Positions 1 to 9,836 are shown, counted from the first letter of the stretch. The stretch: 64,000 nt of DNA from Hyphomicrobium_A sp963722495 (GCA_963722495.1 CAVRND010000003.1:124001-188000); one strand, 5' to 3'. The notes: generated by a model from the sequence alone, not told the origin. Program-made: numbers and translations.

Positions 1-834
1 CGCGCCGGGACGGAGGAACGGAAAGCTCACCTCCACCGACGTGCCCTGGCCCTTGTGACTGATGATCTTGAGCTCGCCGCCGTGCAGCTGCACGAGGGCG
101 CGGGCAATCGGCAACCCAAGGCCAGTGCCCTCGCGCCAGCGCGCGTGGCTGGCATCGACTTGGCCGAAGGGCGTCAGAGCAACGGCAACCTCGTCGGGCG
201 TCATGCCGACGCCGGTGTCGCGCACGATGACGACCACGCCGTTGGCGCGCGTCTCGCCGATCACGTCCACCGACCCGCCGTCACGCGTGAACTTCAGCGC
301 GTTGGAGATGAGGTTGGTGAAAACCTGGCGCAGGCGCACGCTGTCGCCGGCGATCGGCGGCAGATCGGGCTCGATGTGCTCCTCGAGCAGGACGCCGGCA
401 TTCTCCGCCATGAGCCGGAACGAGGAGGCCGAGGCGCTCAACACCTCGCCGAGGTCGACTTCGCGCGGATTCATCACGGCTTTGCCGCTCTGGATCTTCG
501 AGATGTCGAGGATGTTGTTGATGACGGCGAGCAGATGCCCGGCGGCGTCGTGGATGAGATTGGCGTAGTCGGCGACCTCTGTCGTCGACAGCTGCCGGTC
601 GTCCTGTTCGGAAAGCAACTTCGAGAAGCCGATGATGGCGTTGAGCGGCGTACGCAGCTCATGGCTCATGTTGGCGATGAATTCCGACTTCACCTTGCTG
701 GCCAGCTCGGCCTCGACGCGGGCGGAACGCTCGGCCACGCGGGCGCGATGCCGGAGTATCGCGTCGCCCAGAAGCGAAGCGTACTCGTTCATCAACGAGG
801 GGTTCTTTTGGTGTGTGAAGGGCCCGCTGAACAT
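1..834 (-). CDS. Cytoplasmic sensor histidine kinase, 3' end cut by the window edge
   Basis: Reading the minus strand from an ATG at 834 gives 278 residues, open to the window edge. A HisKA dimerisation domain carries the phospho-acceptor in HELRTPLNAIIGF (His58). A GHKL ATPase follows, with N box NLISNALKF (about 174-182), G1 box DTGVGM (206-211), F box TPFGQ (221-225) and G2 box GTGLGLP (236-242). There is no transmembrane segment or recognisable sensory domain in the short 50-residue N-terminus, so signal input is unclear; a separate sensor is possible. The protein probably ends just beyond the edge, since the ATPase fold is almost complete. It lies 139 bp downstream of tonB on the same strand, separated by a hairpin, so co-transcription is uncertain. 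No partner response regulator is adjacent within the window. Confidence 0.9.
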   Translation of the reverse strand, partial: MFSGPFTHQKNPSLMNEYASLLGDAILRHRARVAERSARVEAELASKVKSEFIANMSHELRTPLNAIIGFSKLLSEQDDRQLSTTEVADYANLIHDAAGHLLAVINNILDISKIQSGKAVMNPREVDLGEVLSASASSFRLMAENAGVLLEEHIEPDLPPIAGDSVRLRQVFTNLISNALKFTRDGGSVDVIGETRANGVVVIVRDTGVGMTPDEVAVALTPFGQVDASHARWREGTGLGLPIARALVQLHGGELKIISHKGQGTSVEVSFPFLRPGA

Positions 835-933
835 CGCTAAATTGCTTGTGCTGACTGTGGCCGAACCTAGTCAGCAGACAATAACCGGCGGTTAACTGCC
901 GTCTGTTCTTGGAACGAACAAAGGGTTTAGGGG

Positions 934-950
934 CGTGCCGCGGCGGCACG
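934..950 (-). terminator. Hairpin after tonB
   Basis: Perfect inverted repeat with arms CGTGCCG / CGGCACG around CGG, 23 bp past the tonB stop codon. The minus-strand tail has only short T runs, so it is a weak candidate for intrinsic termination. It separates the TonB operon from the histidine kinase gene. Confidence 0.45.
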
Positions 951-972
951 TGTGGCCCATCGACCGCGTCGA

Positions 973-1681
973 TTAATTGACGACACTGAAGCGGAACGGA
1001 ACCTGAAGCGGCAGCGGCTTGGCGATGGCTTCCGGCATCGCAGGAAACGGTGCAGAGCGTTCCAGCGCCGCAATAGCTGCGTCGTCGAGCTCCTTTGAAC
1101 CGGAACTCTGCAAAATAGAATGCGAAAGGAGGTCGCCATTGGGGGCCGACGGTGAACTGCAGCGTGACGGTGCCGCTCATCCTCTTGCCCGGCTTGACCT
1201 TGCTGCGTTGGATTTTCTTGGCGACCTCTCCCATGTAGGCGCGCTGCGCGATAGCGTCGCCGCCGGATTGTTTAGAGCCGACGTTCTGCTGCTCGAGCGC
1301 AACCATGGGGGCGACCTCCTGGGTCGTTACCTGCTGCGGCGTCTCATCCTCGATCGGCTTCTCCTCCTTGACCTCCTGCGGGGCCTCGACCGTTGCCTCA
1401 GAAGACGTCAGGATATCCTTTAGCTCGAGCTCTTTGGTCTCGACCGGCTCCGCCGCGGTGACCTGCTCCACAGGAGCGACGTCGGGTGTTTCGACGATTT
1501 CCTCGGCGCCACCTAAGGAAGATGCGCCGTCCAGCGTGATGGTCATTTCGGTGCTGAAGGCATCGGAGCCGGAGCCTGCATCAAACGCCGAGGTCGCCGG
1601 CTCGGAGGTAATGAATGTCGCTGCGAGCGCGGCGTGAGCCCCGAGGGAAACAAGCACGGCGATGGGACGAAGCAGTTTCAT
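973..1681 (-). CDS. tonB: TonB energy-transducing protein (single frame change)
   Basis: Periplasm-spanning link that passes ExbB-ExbD proton-motive energy to outer-membrane receptors. The ATG at 1681 gives one N-terminal membrane anchor (LLRPIAVLVSLGAHAALA). A Glu/Pro/Val-rich linker follows (about 50-130), then a TonB C-terminal domain beginning near AYMGEVAKKIQRSKVKPG. The frame breaks at about 1143-1150 in a run of five C: one frame reads TVGPQWR, while the shifted frame restores TVGPNGDLLSHSIL and runs to a natural end RFSVVN and a TAA at 973-975. Removing one C repairs the gene, so an assembly indel is likely. A TTG at 1693 is an alternative start. It lies 15 nt after the exbD stop, last in the exbB-exbD-tonB set, and probably serves the two receptors downstream of the divergent promoter. 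Confidence 0.85.
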
Positions 1682-1695
1682 AGCAGCGGACAACT

Positions 1696-2154
1696 CTACC
1701 GGTTGGCCGGCGGAGCGGCACCTTGTTGAGCCTTGGCAAGAAGCGACACGCGCGCGTATCCACTTTCGCCAACGAGCGTGAGTAGCTCCATCACGTCACC
1801 GTAGGCGGCTTTCGTGTCGCCGCGCACGTAGACCACGGCGTCGCCCTCGCCGGCGCGAAGCTCGCGCAGCCGCGGAATGAGGGAGCTGCGGTCGACGAAC
1901 TCGTCGCGAATTTGAAAGCGGCCGTCCGAAGTCAGCGTCACGACCATCGGTTTCTTCGATTGACCAAGGCGGGGCGCCGTCGTCTTCGGCAGCTCGACGG
2001 GAACGCCGGCCACCATCAGCGGCGCCGCAACCATGAAAATGATCAGCAGCACGAGCATCACGTCGACCATCGGCGTGATGTTGATCTCGGCCATCGGACG
2101 GTACGTTGCGCCGTCCTCGTCGTCGGCCTGCTGAAGGTTGACCGAAGCGCCCAT
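1696..2154 (-). CDS. exbD: Biopolymer transport protein ExbD
   Basis: Proton-conducting partner of ExbB in the inner-membrane TonB motor. The 152-residue protein has the usual short cytoplasmic N-terminus and one transmembrane helix starting at EINITPMVDVMLVLLIIFM; Asp31 in that helix matches the essential ExbD/TolR protonatable Asp. A periplasmic domain follows, including VYVRGDTKAAYGDVMEL. Its start codon overlaps the end of exbB, which indicates translational coupling, and tonB follows at once. TolR is the related alternative, but the tonB neighbour and the absence of tolA, tolB and pal favour ExbD. Confidence 0.93.
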   Translation of the reverse strand: MGASVNLQQADDEDGATYRPMAEINITPMVDVMLVLLIIFMVAAPLMVAGVPVELPKTTAPRLGQSKKPMVVTLTSDGRFQIRDEFVDRSSLIPRLRELRAGEGDAVVYVRGDTKAAYGDVMELLTLVGESGYARVSLLAKAQQGAAPPANR

Positions 2155-2856
2155 CAGATGCTCTTCCCGGCCCGCATGGGAACGACGGTTTCAGATGTCG
2201 GCCGCGACATCGACTTGGCGATGGCGACGAGGGAGGTTCCGGCGCGCGCCGAAAGGCGGCCAAGCGAAACCGAGACCGCGTTGTAGGCCATGACGGCGGG
2301 AATGGCCGCGGCGAGGCCGAGCGCCGTCGCGAGGAGGGCTTCGGCGATGCCGGGGGCGACGGTGGCGAGGCTAGTGTCTTGCTGTTGGCCGATGGCCGTG
2401 AAGCTGTTCATGATGCCCCAAACGGTGCCGAACAGACCGATGAAGGGCGCGGCGGAGCCGATGGTCGCAAGGAACGGAAGCCCTGCCTCCTGACGCTGCA
2501 GCTCGCTTTTGAGAGTGCCGCGCAGTGCGCGCTCGATGCGGGCGCGAACGTCGCTCCGATCCTCGCCGCGGGAGGCGCCGTCGACCAGCTCTTCCTCTCC
2601 GGAGGCTGAGTAGCCTGCCGACGAGCCCACGCTCATTGCCGCCGATGGTGCCACTTTTTGCAATGGCTTCGAGGCGACGGATCTGCCGGCGCAACCACAT
2701 GAGCCGCATCATCTTCTCGAAGATGATCGCCCAGCAAACTACGGAGGCGAGCAAGAGCCCGACCATCACGCCTTTGACGATCGGATCGGCCTGCATAAAC
2801 ATGCCGTAGAAGGAGTAGTCCGGTGCAGCGGTGGCGGCGGCAGTCAGCAATGTCAC
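2154..2856 (-). CDS. exbB: ExbB proton-channel subunit (single frame change)
   Basis: MotA/TolQ/ExbB-family inner-membrane protein that forms the proton channel with ExbD. From a GTG start at 2856 the first frame gives a helix (VKGVMVGLLLASVVCWAIIF) followed by WLRRQIRRLEAIAKSGT. That frame then becomes arginine-rich nonsense, while the next frame carries the rest: RARIERALRGTLKSELQRQ, then the family signature LPFLATIGSAAPFIGLFGTVWGIMNSF and the third helix. The frame change lies at about 2620-2660. Both halves are full and conserved, so one indel is the simplest explanation. It sits between a small secreted-protein gene (11 nt upstream) and exbD (overlapping). Confidence 0.87.
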
Positions 2857-2867
2857 TGTAGGTACCC

Positions 2868-3326
2868 TTACTTAGAAATTTCGACCTTGGTCAGTGACTT
2901 GACCTTGAGGCGTGCCAGACAATCGCTGGCCGGTCCGCTCGACGTGCGGCAGTCCATGACGTCGTTAATGAGGAAGCTGCCGATCTGCTCGCATTGCGCG
3001 CCGTCGAGATCGAACAGCTTCACCGAGCGCTTGTCGGGGCGCACCGGCGAAAGGTCGAGCGCGAAGCGGCGTCCAACGATCCCGTCGGTTTGGAACATGA
3101 CGAGGTCGAGCTTGAAGGCCTCGTACGCTGTCGAGGTCGGATTGGTGACCACCACGTAGGCGCGGCAGCCCTTATCCGACTTTTCCAACTTGTTCAGCTC
3201 GAGGGTGATGCCATCGCCGTTCTCGGAAGTTGCCGGAGCGGTCGTTGCAGCATTGTCTTGCGCGTGGGCGGCAGCACCGACAAGAAGACACGCCGCAGCA
3301 GCGGCGAAGAGGGATTTCGAGATCAT
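2868..3326 (-). CDS. Secreted conserved hypothetical protein, first gene of the TonB operon
   Basis: I do not recognise a named family. The ATG at 3326 gives a clear Sec signal peptide (MISKSLFAAAAACLLVGAAAHAQ), so it is preferred over an in-frame ATG at 3353. The mature part of about 130 residues looks like a beta-rich periplasmic domain (GCRAYVVVTNPTSTAYEAFKLDLVMFQ). It contains four Cys (GCRAY, AQCEQ, MDCRT, DCLAR) that could form disulfides. It starts the minus-strand run secreted protein-exbB-exbD-tonB and ends 11 nt before exbB, so it is probably an accessory component of this TonB system. Function unknown. Confidence 0.75.
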   Translation of the reverse strand: MISKSLFAAAAACLLVGAAAHAQDNAATTAPATSENGDGITLELNKLEKSDKGCRAYVVVTNPTSTAYEAFKLDLVMFQTDGIVGRRFALDLSPVRPDKRSVKLFDLDGAQCEQIGSFLINDVMDCRTSSGPASDCLARLKVKSLTKVEISK

Positions 3327-3631
3327 TTCACTCACTAGACGCAACCCGTTCATACGCTTGCTGGATTACTGCCGGCACGGGCTCGCTTGCGCGGCGCGCC
3401 GTCGACGTTTCAGTCCGCTGGCTACGGCGCATGCGGCTTGCGCATGTTCATCTTCTCCCATCCCAGGCTGAGCACTGCGCAAACTGCGCGTGCCCGCTCC
3501 ATTTTTTGTCGGCGTTGGCCTGCGCGGTCGGCGACTCTAGGTCGCGGATGGTCCACGCGTTACGCGTCCTCGCCGTCCGGTGAAATAACACTGCGCAGAT
3601 GAGCCATGTCAAACGCGGAAAAAGTGGACAC

Positions 3632-3674
3632 CAGGAACGGGAACTATTCCTGTATGTGTCGGGAATAATTCCCG
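3632..3674. promoter_or_regulatory. Candidate operator pair between the TonB operon and receptor 1
   Basis: A perfect palindrome CGGGAATAATTCCCG (3660-3674; 7-bp arms around one A) lies 22 bp centre to centre from an imperfect copy CGGGAACTATTCCTG (3638-3652). The spacing is about two helical turns. A related 15-bp palindrome, CGGGAAAAAATCCCG, occurs upstream of receptor 2. This site is 306-312 bp from the exbB-operon start and about 260 bp from receptor 1, so it could control both directions. The cognate regulator is not identified. Confidence 0.5.
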
Positions 3675-3930
3675 AATTCGATGCGCGAGGGACACAGTTC
3701 AGAAGGGTTATAGTGTAGCGCCTTGGTCGAACCTTGACCGCATTGAGGCGTGGCATTCTCTTAGGCCAGTTAATTACGGCCGATTTCAAAAAATAATCCC
3801 GTCAACGGGAAAGTTTGAAAGTGGTCGACGGCCGGATTGAAGCCCGCGAACGGTGGCAGTTCGCGAAGAAGCTCAACCGGATTGAAGTCGGTGAGTGTCA
3901 GTCACCTCGCGTACTACTGGGGGAGTAAAG
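3675..3930. other. Leader region of receptor 1 with small inverted repeats
   Basis: No gene is seen. The stretch holds two small hairpins (CCCGT/ACGGG near 3798 and CGCGAAC/GTTCGCG near 3844-3864) and a direct repeat CCGGATTGAAG near 3831 and 3872. A strong ribosome-binding sequence (GGGGGAG) lies just before the receptor start. I do not recognise a cobalamin or other known riboswitch. Confidence 0.4.
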
Positions 3931-6579
3931 GTGATGCGTTTCGCGTGCGCGTTTGCGTCTGTATTGTGTCTTGTTTGCCTTTCGTCTGCGCCAGCCATAG
4001 CGCAGGATTCCGGTGCCGCAGCTCCGCCAACCCCGGCTCCGCCGGCCGCGTCCGAGCTCCCGCCAGTCGAAGTCATCCAGAAGAAAGCCACGCCGACGCC
4101 CAAGGCCGCGCAGAAGAAGAGCGCGCCGAAGAAGCAGGTCGCCGCTCCCGCGCCACAGCCGGTGCCCGTCGCGCCTGTGCAGGCAACAGAGCCCCTAGTG
4201 GCCGGCACCGGCGGCATCGATAGCGGCACCGTCAACATGTCGCCCGTTCCGGGCAGCGAGATCCCGATCTCCAAGTATCCGGGCGCCGTCGGTCGCGCCT
4301 CTTCTTCGGATATTTCGCAAGTTCAACGATGCCTCGCTCCCCGAGGTGCTGCAGAACACGGTCCCGGGTGTCGTCATCGGTGACGCGCAGGGCAACGTCT
4401 ACCAGCGCAATCTGCAGTATCGCGGCTTCGAAGCCTCGCCCGTCAACGGCGTGCCGCAGGGCCTCGCCGTCTATCAGAACGGCGTGCGCATCAACGAAAG
4501 CTTCGGCGACATCGTCAACTGGGACTTCCTGCCCGACAACGCCATCGACGGCATCTCCATCCTCGGCGCCAATCCCGTGTACGGCCTCAACGCGCTCGGC
4601 GGCGCCGTCGGCATCGTCGATGCGCGACGGCTTCAACTTCCAGGGCGTCGAGCTCGACAGTCGCTTCGGATCCTTCGGCCACGCCCAGGGCTCCGTCGCC
4701 GCCGGTGCGCGCAGCGGCAACTGGGGCGCCTTCGTCGCCGGCGAATACATCAAGGACGACGGCTTCCGCGATTTCTCGGAAGCCGAAATCAAGCGCATGT
4801 ACGCCGACATCGGCGTCAAGGGCGACGGCAACGAGTTCCACCTCAACTACACCGGCGCCGACAACTTCGTCGGCGTGACGGCCGCCGCGCCCGAGCAGCT
4901 TCTCGACCTCGGCTGGGACCGCACGTTCACCTCGCCGCAGACGACCGACAACGAGCTGTCGATGCTGTCGATGAACGGCTCCGTGAAGGCGACGCACGAC
5001 GCTGACCTTCTCGGGCGTCGCCTACTACCGCTGGTTCAAGCAGAAGCATGACGACGGCAATATCGCCGAGGCTGAAGAGTGCGATGATGGCGTTCGGCGG
5101 CCACCGGCGAGTTCTGCGCTGGGAAGACGAGGAGGACGATGAAGGCGTGCCGACCAGAATGGCAACCGGTCTTCTTGGGACCCGGCGACACGGTTCAGAG
5201 GCGTTGATATCGAGAGCCTCGGCTCGATCGACCGCACCAGCCAGGATGCCAAGGGCTACGGCGGCGCCATTGCAGGCGGTGGACAAGACCTCGCTGTTCG
5301 GGTTCCGCAACCAGTTCCTCATCGGCGCCAGCTACGACCACGGCAGCGTGCGAGTACAGCGCCAACAGCGAGCTCGGCTTCTTCGGCCCGCAGTTCGTCG
5401 TCAATAGCTTCAACCACGCCGATCTATCTGACGGGCCCGGACGATGTTCGCCCGCGCCATCTGTCGACGACCAACGACTACGTCGGCGTATACTTCTCCA
5501 ACACCACGGACCTGACCAAGAACTTGGCGCTTCACCGCTCGGTGGCCGTTGGAACTACGCGCACATCGACATGCAGAACGAGAACATCGATCCGAGCGAG
5601 GAAGACAAGCTCACCGGCACGCACAAGTACTATCGCTTCAACCCGATGGCCGGTGCGACCTATAGTCTCTGCCGGGCCTGACGTTTACGGCGGCTATTCG
5701 GAGGCGAACCGCGCGCCGACCGCTGCCGAACTTGCCTGCGCCGATCCCGAAGCGCCGTGCTTGATCGAGAGCTTCCTGACGGCCGATCCGCCGCTTAAGC
5801 AGGTCGTCTCCCACACGTTCGAGCTCGGTCTGCGCGGCAAGCTTGCCTCGCTGGAGCAGACAGACAGCTGCAGTGGACCGCCGGCTTGTTCCGTACGGAG
5901 AAGCCGACGATATCATCGCCGTCGCCTCTCCGTCGAACGGCCGCGGCTACTTCCTCAACGCCGGCGACACGCTGCGTCAGGGCTTCGAGGCGGGCGTCGC
6001 CTACCAGGATCGCAGGTGGCACTGCGTACGCGAACTACGCTTTCATCGACGCGACGTTCGAGAGCGCCAACGTGCTCTCGTCGCCCGACAATCCATACGG
6101 GCGCCGCGTTCGAATGTGCTCGATCGGTCCGACCCCGATCGATTCGGACGAACCGCTGTGCATCAACGTCAATCCCGGCGACCGACTGCCCGGCGTGCCG
6201 CGGCATCGCTTCAAGGCCGGCGCCGACTACTGGGTGACGCGAGCCTGGAGGGTGGGCGCCGACGTCGTGGCCGTCAGCGACCAGGTGTTCTTCGGCGACG
6301 AAGGCAACGACAGCGCTCCGCTCGGCGGTTATGCCAAGGTCGACATCCGCACGTCCTACAACGTCACCGAGAACGTGCAGATCTATGGCATGGTCGATAA
6401 CGTCTTCGACTCGCGCTACGGCCTGTTCGGCAACTACTTCAACCAGGAGGCGGCCAACAGCGCCGGCCGAGCGGATGGCCTCCCGGCCGACTACTTCGGT
6501 GATGAGGACGGCAACAACCGCACGCATCACTCCCGCGCCGCCCGTCGCTGCTTACGGTGGCATCAAGGTGAAGTACTGA
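3931..6579 (+). pseudogene. TonB-dependent outer-membrane receptor, copy 1, with many frame changes
   Basis: Paralogue of the receptor at 6934-9772. GTG 3931 or ATG 3934 starts a signal peptide (RFACAFASVLCLVCLSSAPAIA), a Pro/Ala/Lys-rich extension with ELPPVEVIQKK, a plug domain (VPGVVIGDAQGNVYQRNLQYRGFE, then GLAVYQNGVRINESFGDIVN) and a beta-barrel ending AAYGGIKVKY. The reading frame changes more than a dozen times: near 4315, 4617, 5006, 5100-5150, 5280, 5350, 5422, 5530-5545, 5665, 5865, 6015 and 6110. Between breaks the amino-acid sequence stays aligned with copy 2, including SEANRAPTAAELACADPE. It is either a very young pseudogene or a badly polished stretch. A strong terminator follows. 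The substrate is unknown. Confidence 0.85.
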
Positions 6580-6621
6580 TCTGACCACGACCCGACGCGG
6601 TGTCTCGACACCGTGGCAACC

Positions 6622-6659
6622 GATGAGGCCCTTCTCACCCCCGTGAGGAGGGCCTCATC
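6622..6659 (+). terminator. Strong hairpin terminator after receptor 1
   Basis: Arms GATGAGGCCCTTCTCAC and GTGAGGAGGGCCTCATC form a 17-bp stem with one G-T wobble around a CCCC loop, 43 bp past the receptor stop. The 3' side is only moderately T-rich. It separates the two receptor genes, which therefore probably have independent promoters. Confidence 0.75.
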
Positions 6660-6830
6660 TGTTCGCGGCCTGTGTGTCGTGCCGGAACAACATGTGCATC
6701 GTTGCCATCGCGCAACGTTTTCCGCCCGATACACAGTAACGTCGGCGCACTGCGCTTGACGCGCGGCATCGGCCATTACCCAATTCTTTGGATGCGCGAC
6801 ATTAAGTCGTCGCGAAAGTCACGGGCAAAT

Positions 6831-6875
6831 CGGGAAAAAATCCCGAAAAACAATAACGCGAATACCCGAATTCGA
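6831..6875. promoter_or_regulatory. Candidate operator upstream of receptor 2
   Basis: CGGGAAAAAATCCCG (6831-6845) has the same 15-bp length and CGGGA/TCCCG arms as the palindrome upstream of receptor 1. It is followed at 6865-6875 by CCCGAATTCGA, an 11-mer also present at the right end of the receptor 1 site (3671-3681). The receptor 2 ATG is 90 bp downstream, a distance suited to control of transcription initiation. Confidence 0.5.
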
Positions 6876-6933
6876 GTGAGTGGTGTTTTGAAGGAGTAAG
6901 GGCGAGAGAAGCAACAGAGCGCTGGGGGGCGAC

Positions 6934-9772
6934 ATGAACGGTAGGGGTCTTTTACGGCTGGTACGAGCGGCCGGAGTGACGGCTCTTCTTTCGATCCCCG
7001 CCGCCGCGCAGCAGACGCAGCCTTCGCCGCCGCCGGCCGCTGGCGCCGCGGCACCAGCACCCAGCACCACGACTCCCGGCACGACCACCACTCCCGGCGC
7101 GACGACGACCCCGGGCACCACGACAACTCCCGGTACGCCGGCGCCGAGCACCGCGGCGCCTAGCACCGCCGCCCCGAACGCGGCAGCGCAGCCGACACCG
7201 GCACCCGCCGATCAGCTGCCGCCGGTCAACGTCATCCAAAAGAAGGCGGAGCCCGCGACGCCGAAGACCACCGCTCAGCCAGCAAAGAAGTCGGCACCGA
7301 CGCCGGCGCCCGCCGCAAACCAGCTGCCGCCCGTCGACGTCATTCAAAAGAAGGCGCAGCCCGCGCCGAAGGCCGCTGCGAAGAAGCAGGCACCGGCGAA
7401 GCAGGTTGCGGCTCCTGCAGCCGCGCCGGCAGCGCCGATCACAGGAAGCGCCGCAGCTCGATACACCCGCGACGTACGAGGCAGGCGAAGGCGGCATCGA
7501 CAGCGGCACTGTGCAGATGTCGCCCGTCGAAGGCAGCGCCATTCCGATCGGCAAGTACCCCGGCGCCGTGGGCCGCGGCAGCGCCGACGACTTCAGTCGC
7601 ACGGGCTACACCTACGCCCCGGAAGTGCTGCAGCAGACCGTGCCCGGCGTTATCCTCGGGGACGCGCAGGGCAACGTCTTCCAGCGCAATCTGCAATACC
7701 GCGGCTTTGAGTCATCGCCCGTCAACGGCGTGCCGCAGGGCCTCGCCGTCTACCAGAACGGCGTGCGCATCAACGAAAGCTTCGGCGACATCGTCAACTA
7801 CGACTTCCTGCCCGACAACGCCATCAGCGGCATGACCATCATCGGCGCCAATCCGGTGTTCGGTCTCAACGCGCTCGGCGGCGCGCTCACCATCTTCATG
7901 CGCGACGGCTTCAACTACCAGGGTGCCGAGCTCAACGTCATGGGCGGCTCGTTCGGCCGCTACCAAGGCGGGCTCGCGGTCGGCGGCCAGAGCGGGTCGT
8001 GGGGCGGGTTCATGGCGTTGGAAGGCATCCATGACAACGGCTATCGCGACTTCTCGCAGTCGCGAATCCGGCGCATGTACGCCGACATCGGCGCCAAGGG
8101 CGACGGTACGGAGTTCCACTTGAACTTTACCGGCGCCGCGAACTTCGTCGGCGTGACGGCCGCCGCGCCGGAGCAGTTGCTCGATCTCAACTGGAAGAAC
8201 ACCTTCACCTCGCCGCAGACGACGAAGAACCAAGTGGCGATGATCTCGGCCAACGGCAACATCGAGGTGTCGCCCACCTGGTCGCTGCAAGGCGTCGGCT
8301 ACTATCGGTGGTTCAAGCAGTCGCACATCGACGGCAACATCTCGGAGGCCGAGGATTGCGACCCCGATGATACTATCCTCTGCCTCGAGGGCGACGAGCT
8401 GAGCGGCTCCGGGCCGGGAGTCAATCCGGACGGCACAATTCCCTCGGACATCGCCGATCCGCTGGGATCGCTCGATCAGACCTCGCAGCTGACGAACAGC
8501 TTCGGCTTTGCCGCCCAGGCCGTGAACAAGGACTACATCGCCGGTTACAAGAACCAGTTCTTGATCGGTGCCAGCTACGACCAAGGCAATGTGGCCTACG
8601 GAGCGACGTCGACGCTTGGCTCCTTCGCGCCGCTGTTCGTAGTCAATAGCCTTGATGTGCTGCTTACAGGCCCCGGTGAGGTCTCGCCGCGCAATCTTTC
8701 GACGACCAACAACTACGTCGGACTCTACCTCTCGGACACGATCGATTTGACGAGCGAGCTCGCCCTCACCGTCGGCGGACGTTACAACTTTGCACGTGTC
8801 CTGATCGAAGATAACACGGGTACCGCCCCGGAGCTGAACGGCAACAACACGTTTGAGCGATTCAATCCCATGGTCGGCGGCACTTACCTGCTGAACCCGG
8901 GTCTGACGCTTTATGCGAGCTACGCGGAGGCAAACCGAGCGCCGACACCGGCCGAGCTTGCCTGCGCCGATCCCGAATTCCCGTGCTTGCTGGAAAGCTT
9001 CCTGACGGCCGATCCGCCGCTCGAGCAGGTCGTCTCGCACACGTGGGAGCTCGGTCTGCGCGGCAAGATGGAAGGGTACAGCAACGAGCGGTTCGAGTGG
9101 ACTGCCGGCCTCTTCCACGCCCTCAACACCAATGACATCTACACCGTTGCCGCGCCGATTACCGGCCGCGGCTACTTCGACAATATCGGCGACACGCTGC
9201 GGCAAGGCATCGAAATCGGTGGCCGTTACACCGATACGCGCTGGATGGTCTATGCAAACTACGCGCTGGTGCACGCCACCTTCCAGTCGAGCTTCGTCCT
9301 GCCGTCGCCGAACAATCCGGTGGCCTTCGAGTGCGGCGAGGATGACGGTGAAGAGCTGACGTGCGTGCAGGTAAACGACGGCGACCGCATCCCGGGCATT
9401 CCGCTCAGCCGCTTCAAGACCGGCTTCGACTATCTGATTACGCCGCAGTGGCGCTTCGGCGCGGACCTCCTCGCCGCCTCGAGCCAGATCTTCTTCGGCG
9501 ATGAAGGCAACGACACCGCACCGCTCGGCGGCTACGCCAAGGTCGATCTCCACACGTACTACGACCTGACCGAGAACGTGCAGCTCTATGGCCTGATCTA
9601 CAACCTCTTCAACTCGCACTACGGCGTGTTCGGCAACTACTTCAATCTCGAAGCGGCGAACGAGGCGTCGGAGGCGAACCCGGCGACGGGCGACGACTTC
9701 TTCACGAACCCGCGCACGATCACGCCGGCGCCGCCGCTGGTCGCCTACGGCGGCATGAAGATCCACTACTGA
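6934..9772 (+). CDS. TonB-dependent outer-membrane receptor, copy 2 (one frame change)
   Basis: Outer-membrane active transporter driven by TonB. The ATG at 6934 starts a signal peptide (RLVRAAGVTALLSIPAAAQQ). A 170-residue Pro/Ala/Thr extension follows, with TTTPG tandem repeats and two copies of QLPPVxVIQKK that could act as TonB-interaction motifs. One frame change at about 7430-7465 joins this to GGIDSGTVQMSP, the plug domain (LQQTVPGVILGDAQGNVFQRNLQYRG) and a full barrel ending YGGMKIHY. Predicted extracellular loops are acidic and bracketed by Cys: EDCDPDD...CLEGDE (about 8353-8400) and ECGEDDGEELTCVQVNDGD (about 9331-9387). The substrate is unknown; cation complexes fit the acidic loops. 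Palindromic operator-like sites lie upstream and a terminator follows. Confidence 0.92.
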
Positions 9773-9797
9773 CGACCAGACTTTCTGCGCGTCTCCC

Positions 9798-9827
9798 GCG
9801 GGCGTCTCGGGCAACCGAGGCGCCCGT
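9798..9827 (+). terminator. Hairpin terminator after receptor 2
   Basis: Arms GCGGGCGTCTCGG and CCGAGGCGCCCGT (13 bp, two wobble pairs) enclose a GCAA tetraloop and are followed by TTTCGCTGTTCT. It lies 25 bp past the receptor stop and just before the convergent gene at 9837, so it may act in both directions. Confidence 0.8.
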
Positions 9828-9836
9828 TTCGCTGTT

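Noticed and set aside
3675..3930. Possible cobalamin riboswitch in front of receptor 1
   Set aside because: Small hairpins are present, but I could not find the conserved B12-box sequence.
7712..9814. A 700-residue open frame on the minus strand opposite receptor 2
   Set aside because: It is a shadow of high-GC codon use: Arg/Val/Glu/His-rich with no domain, and it lies wholly opposite a conserved receptor gene.
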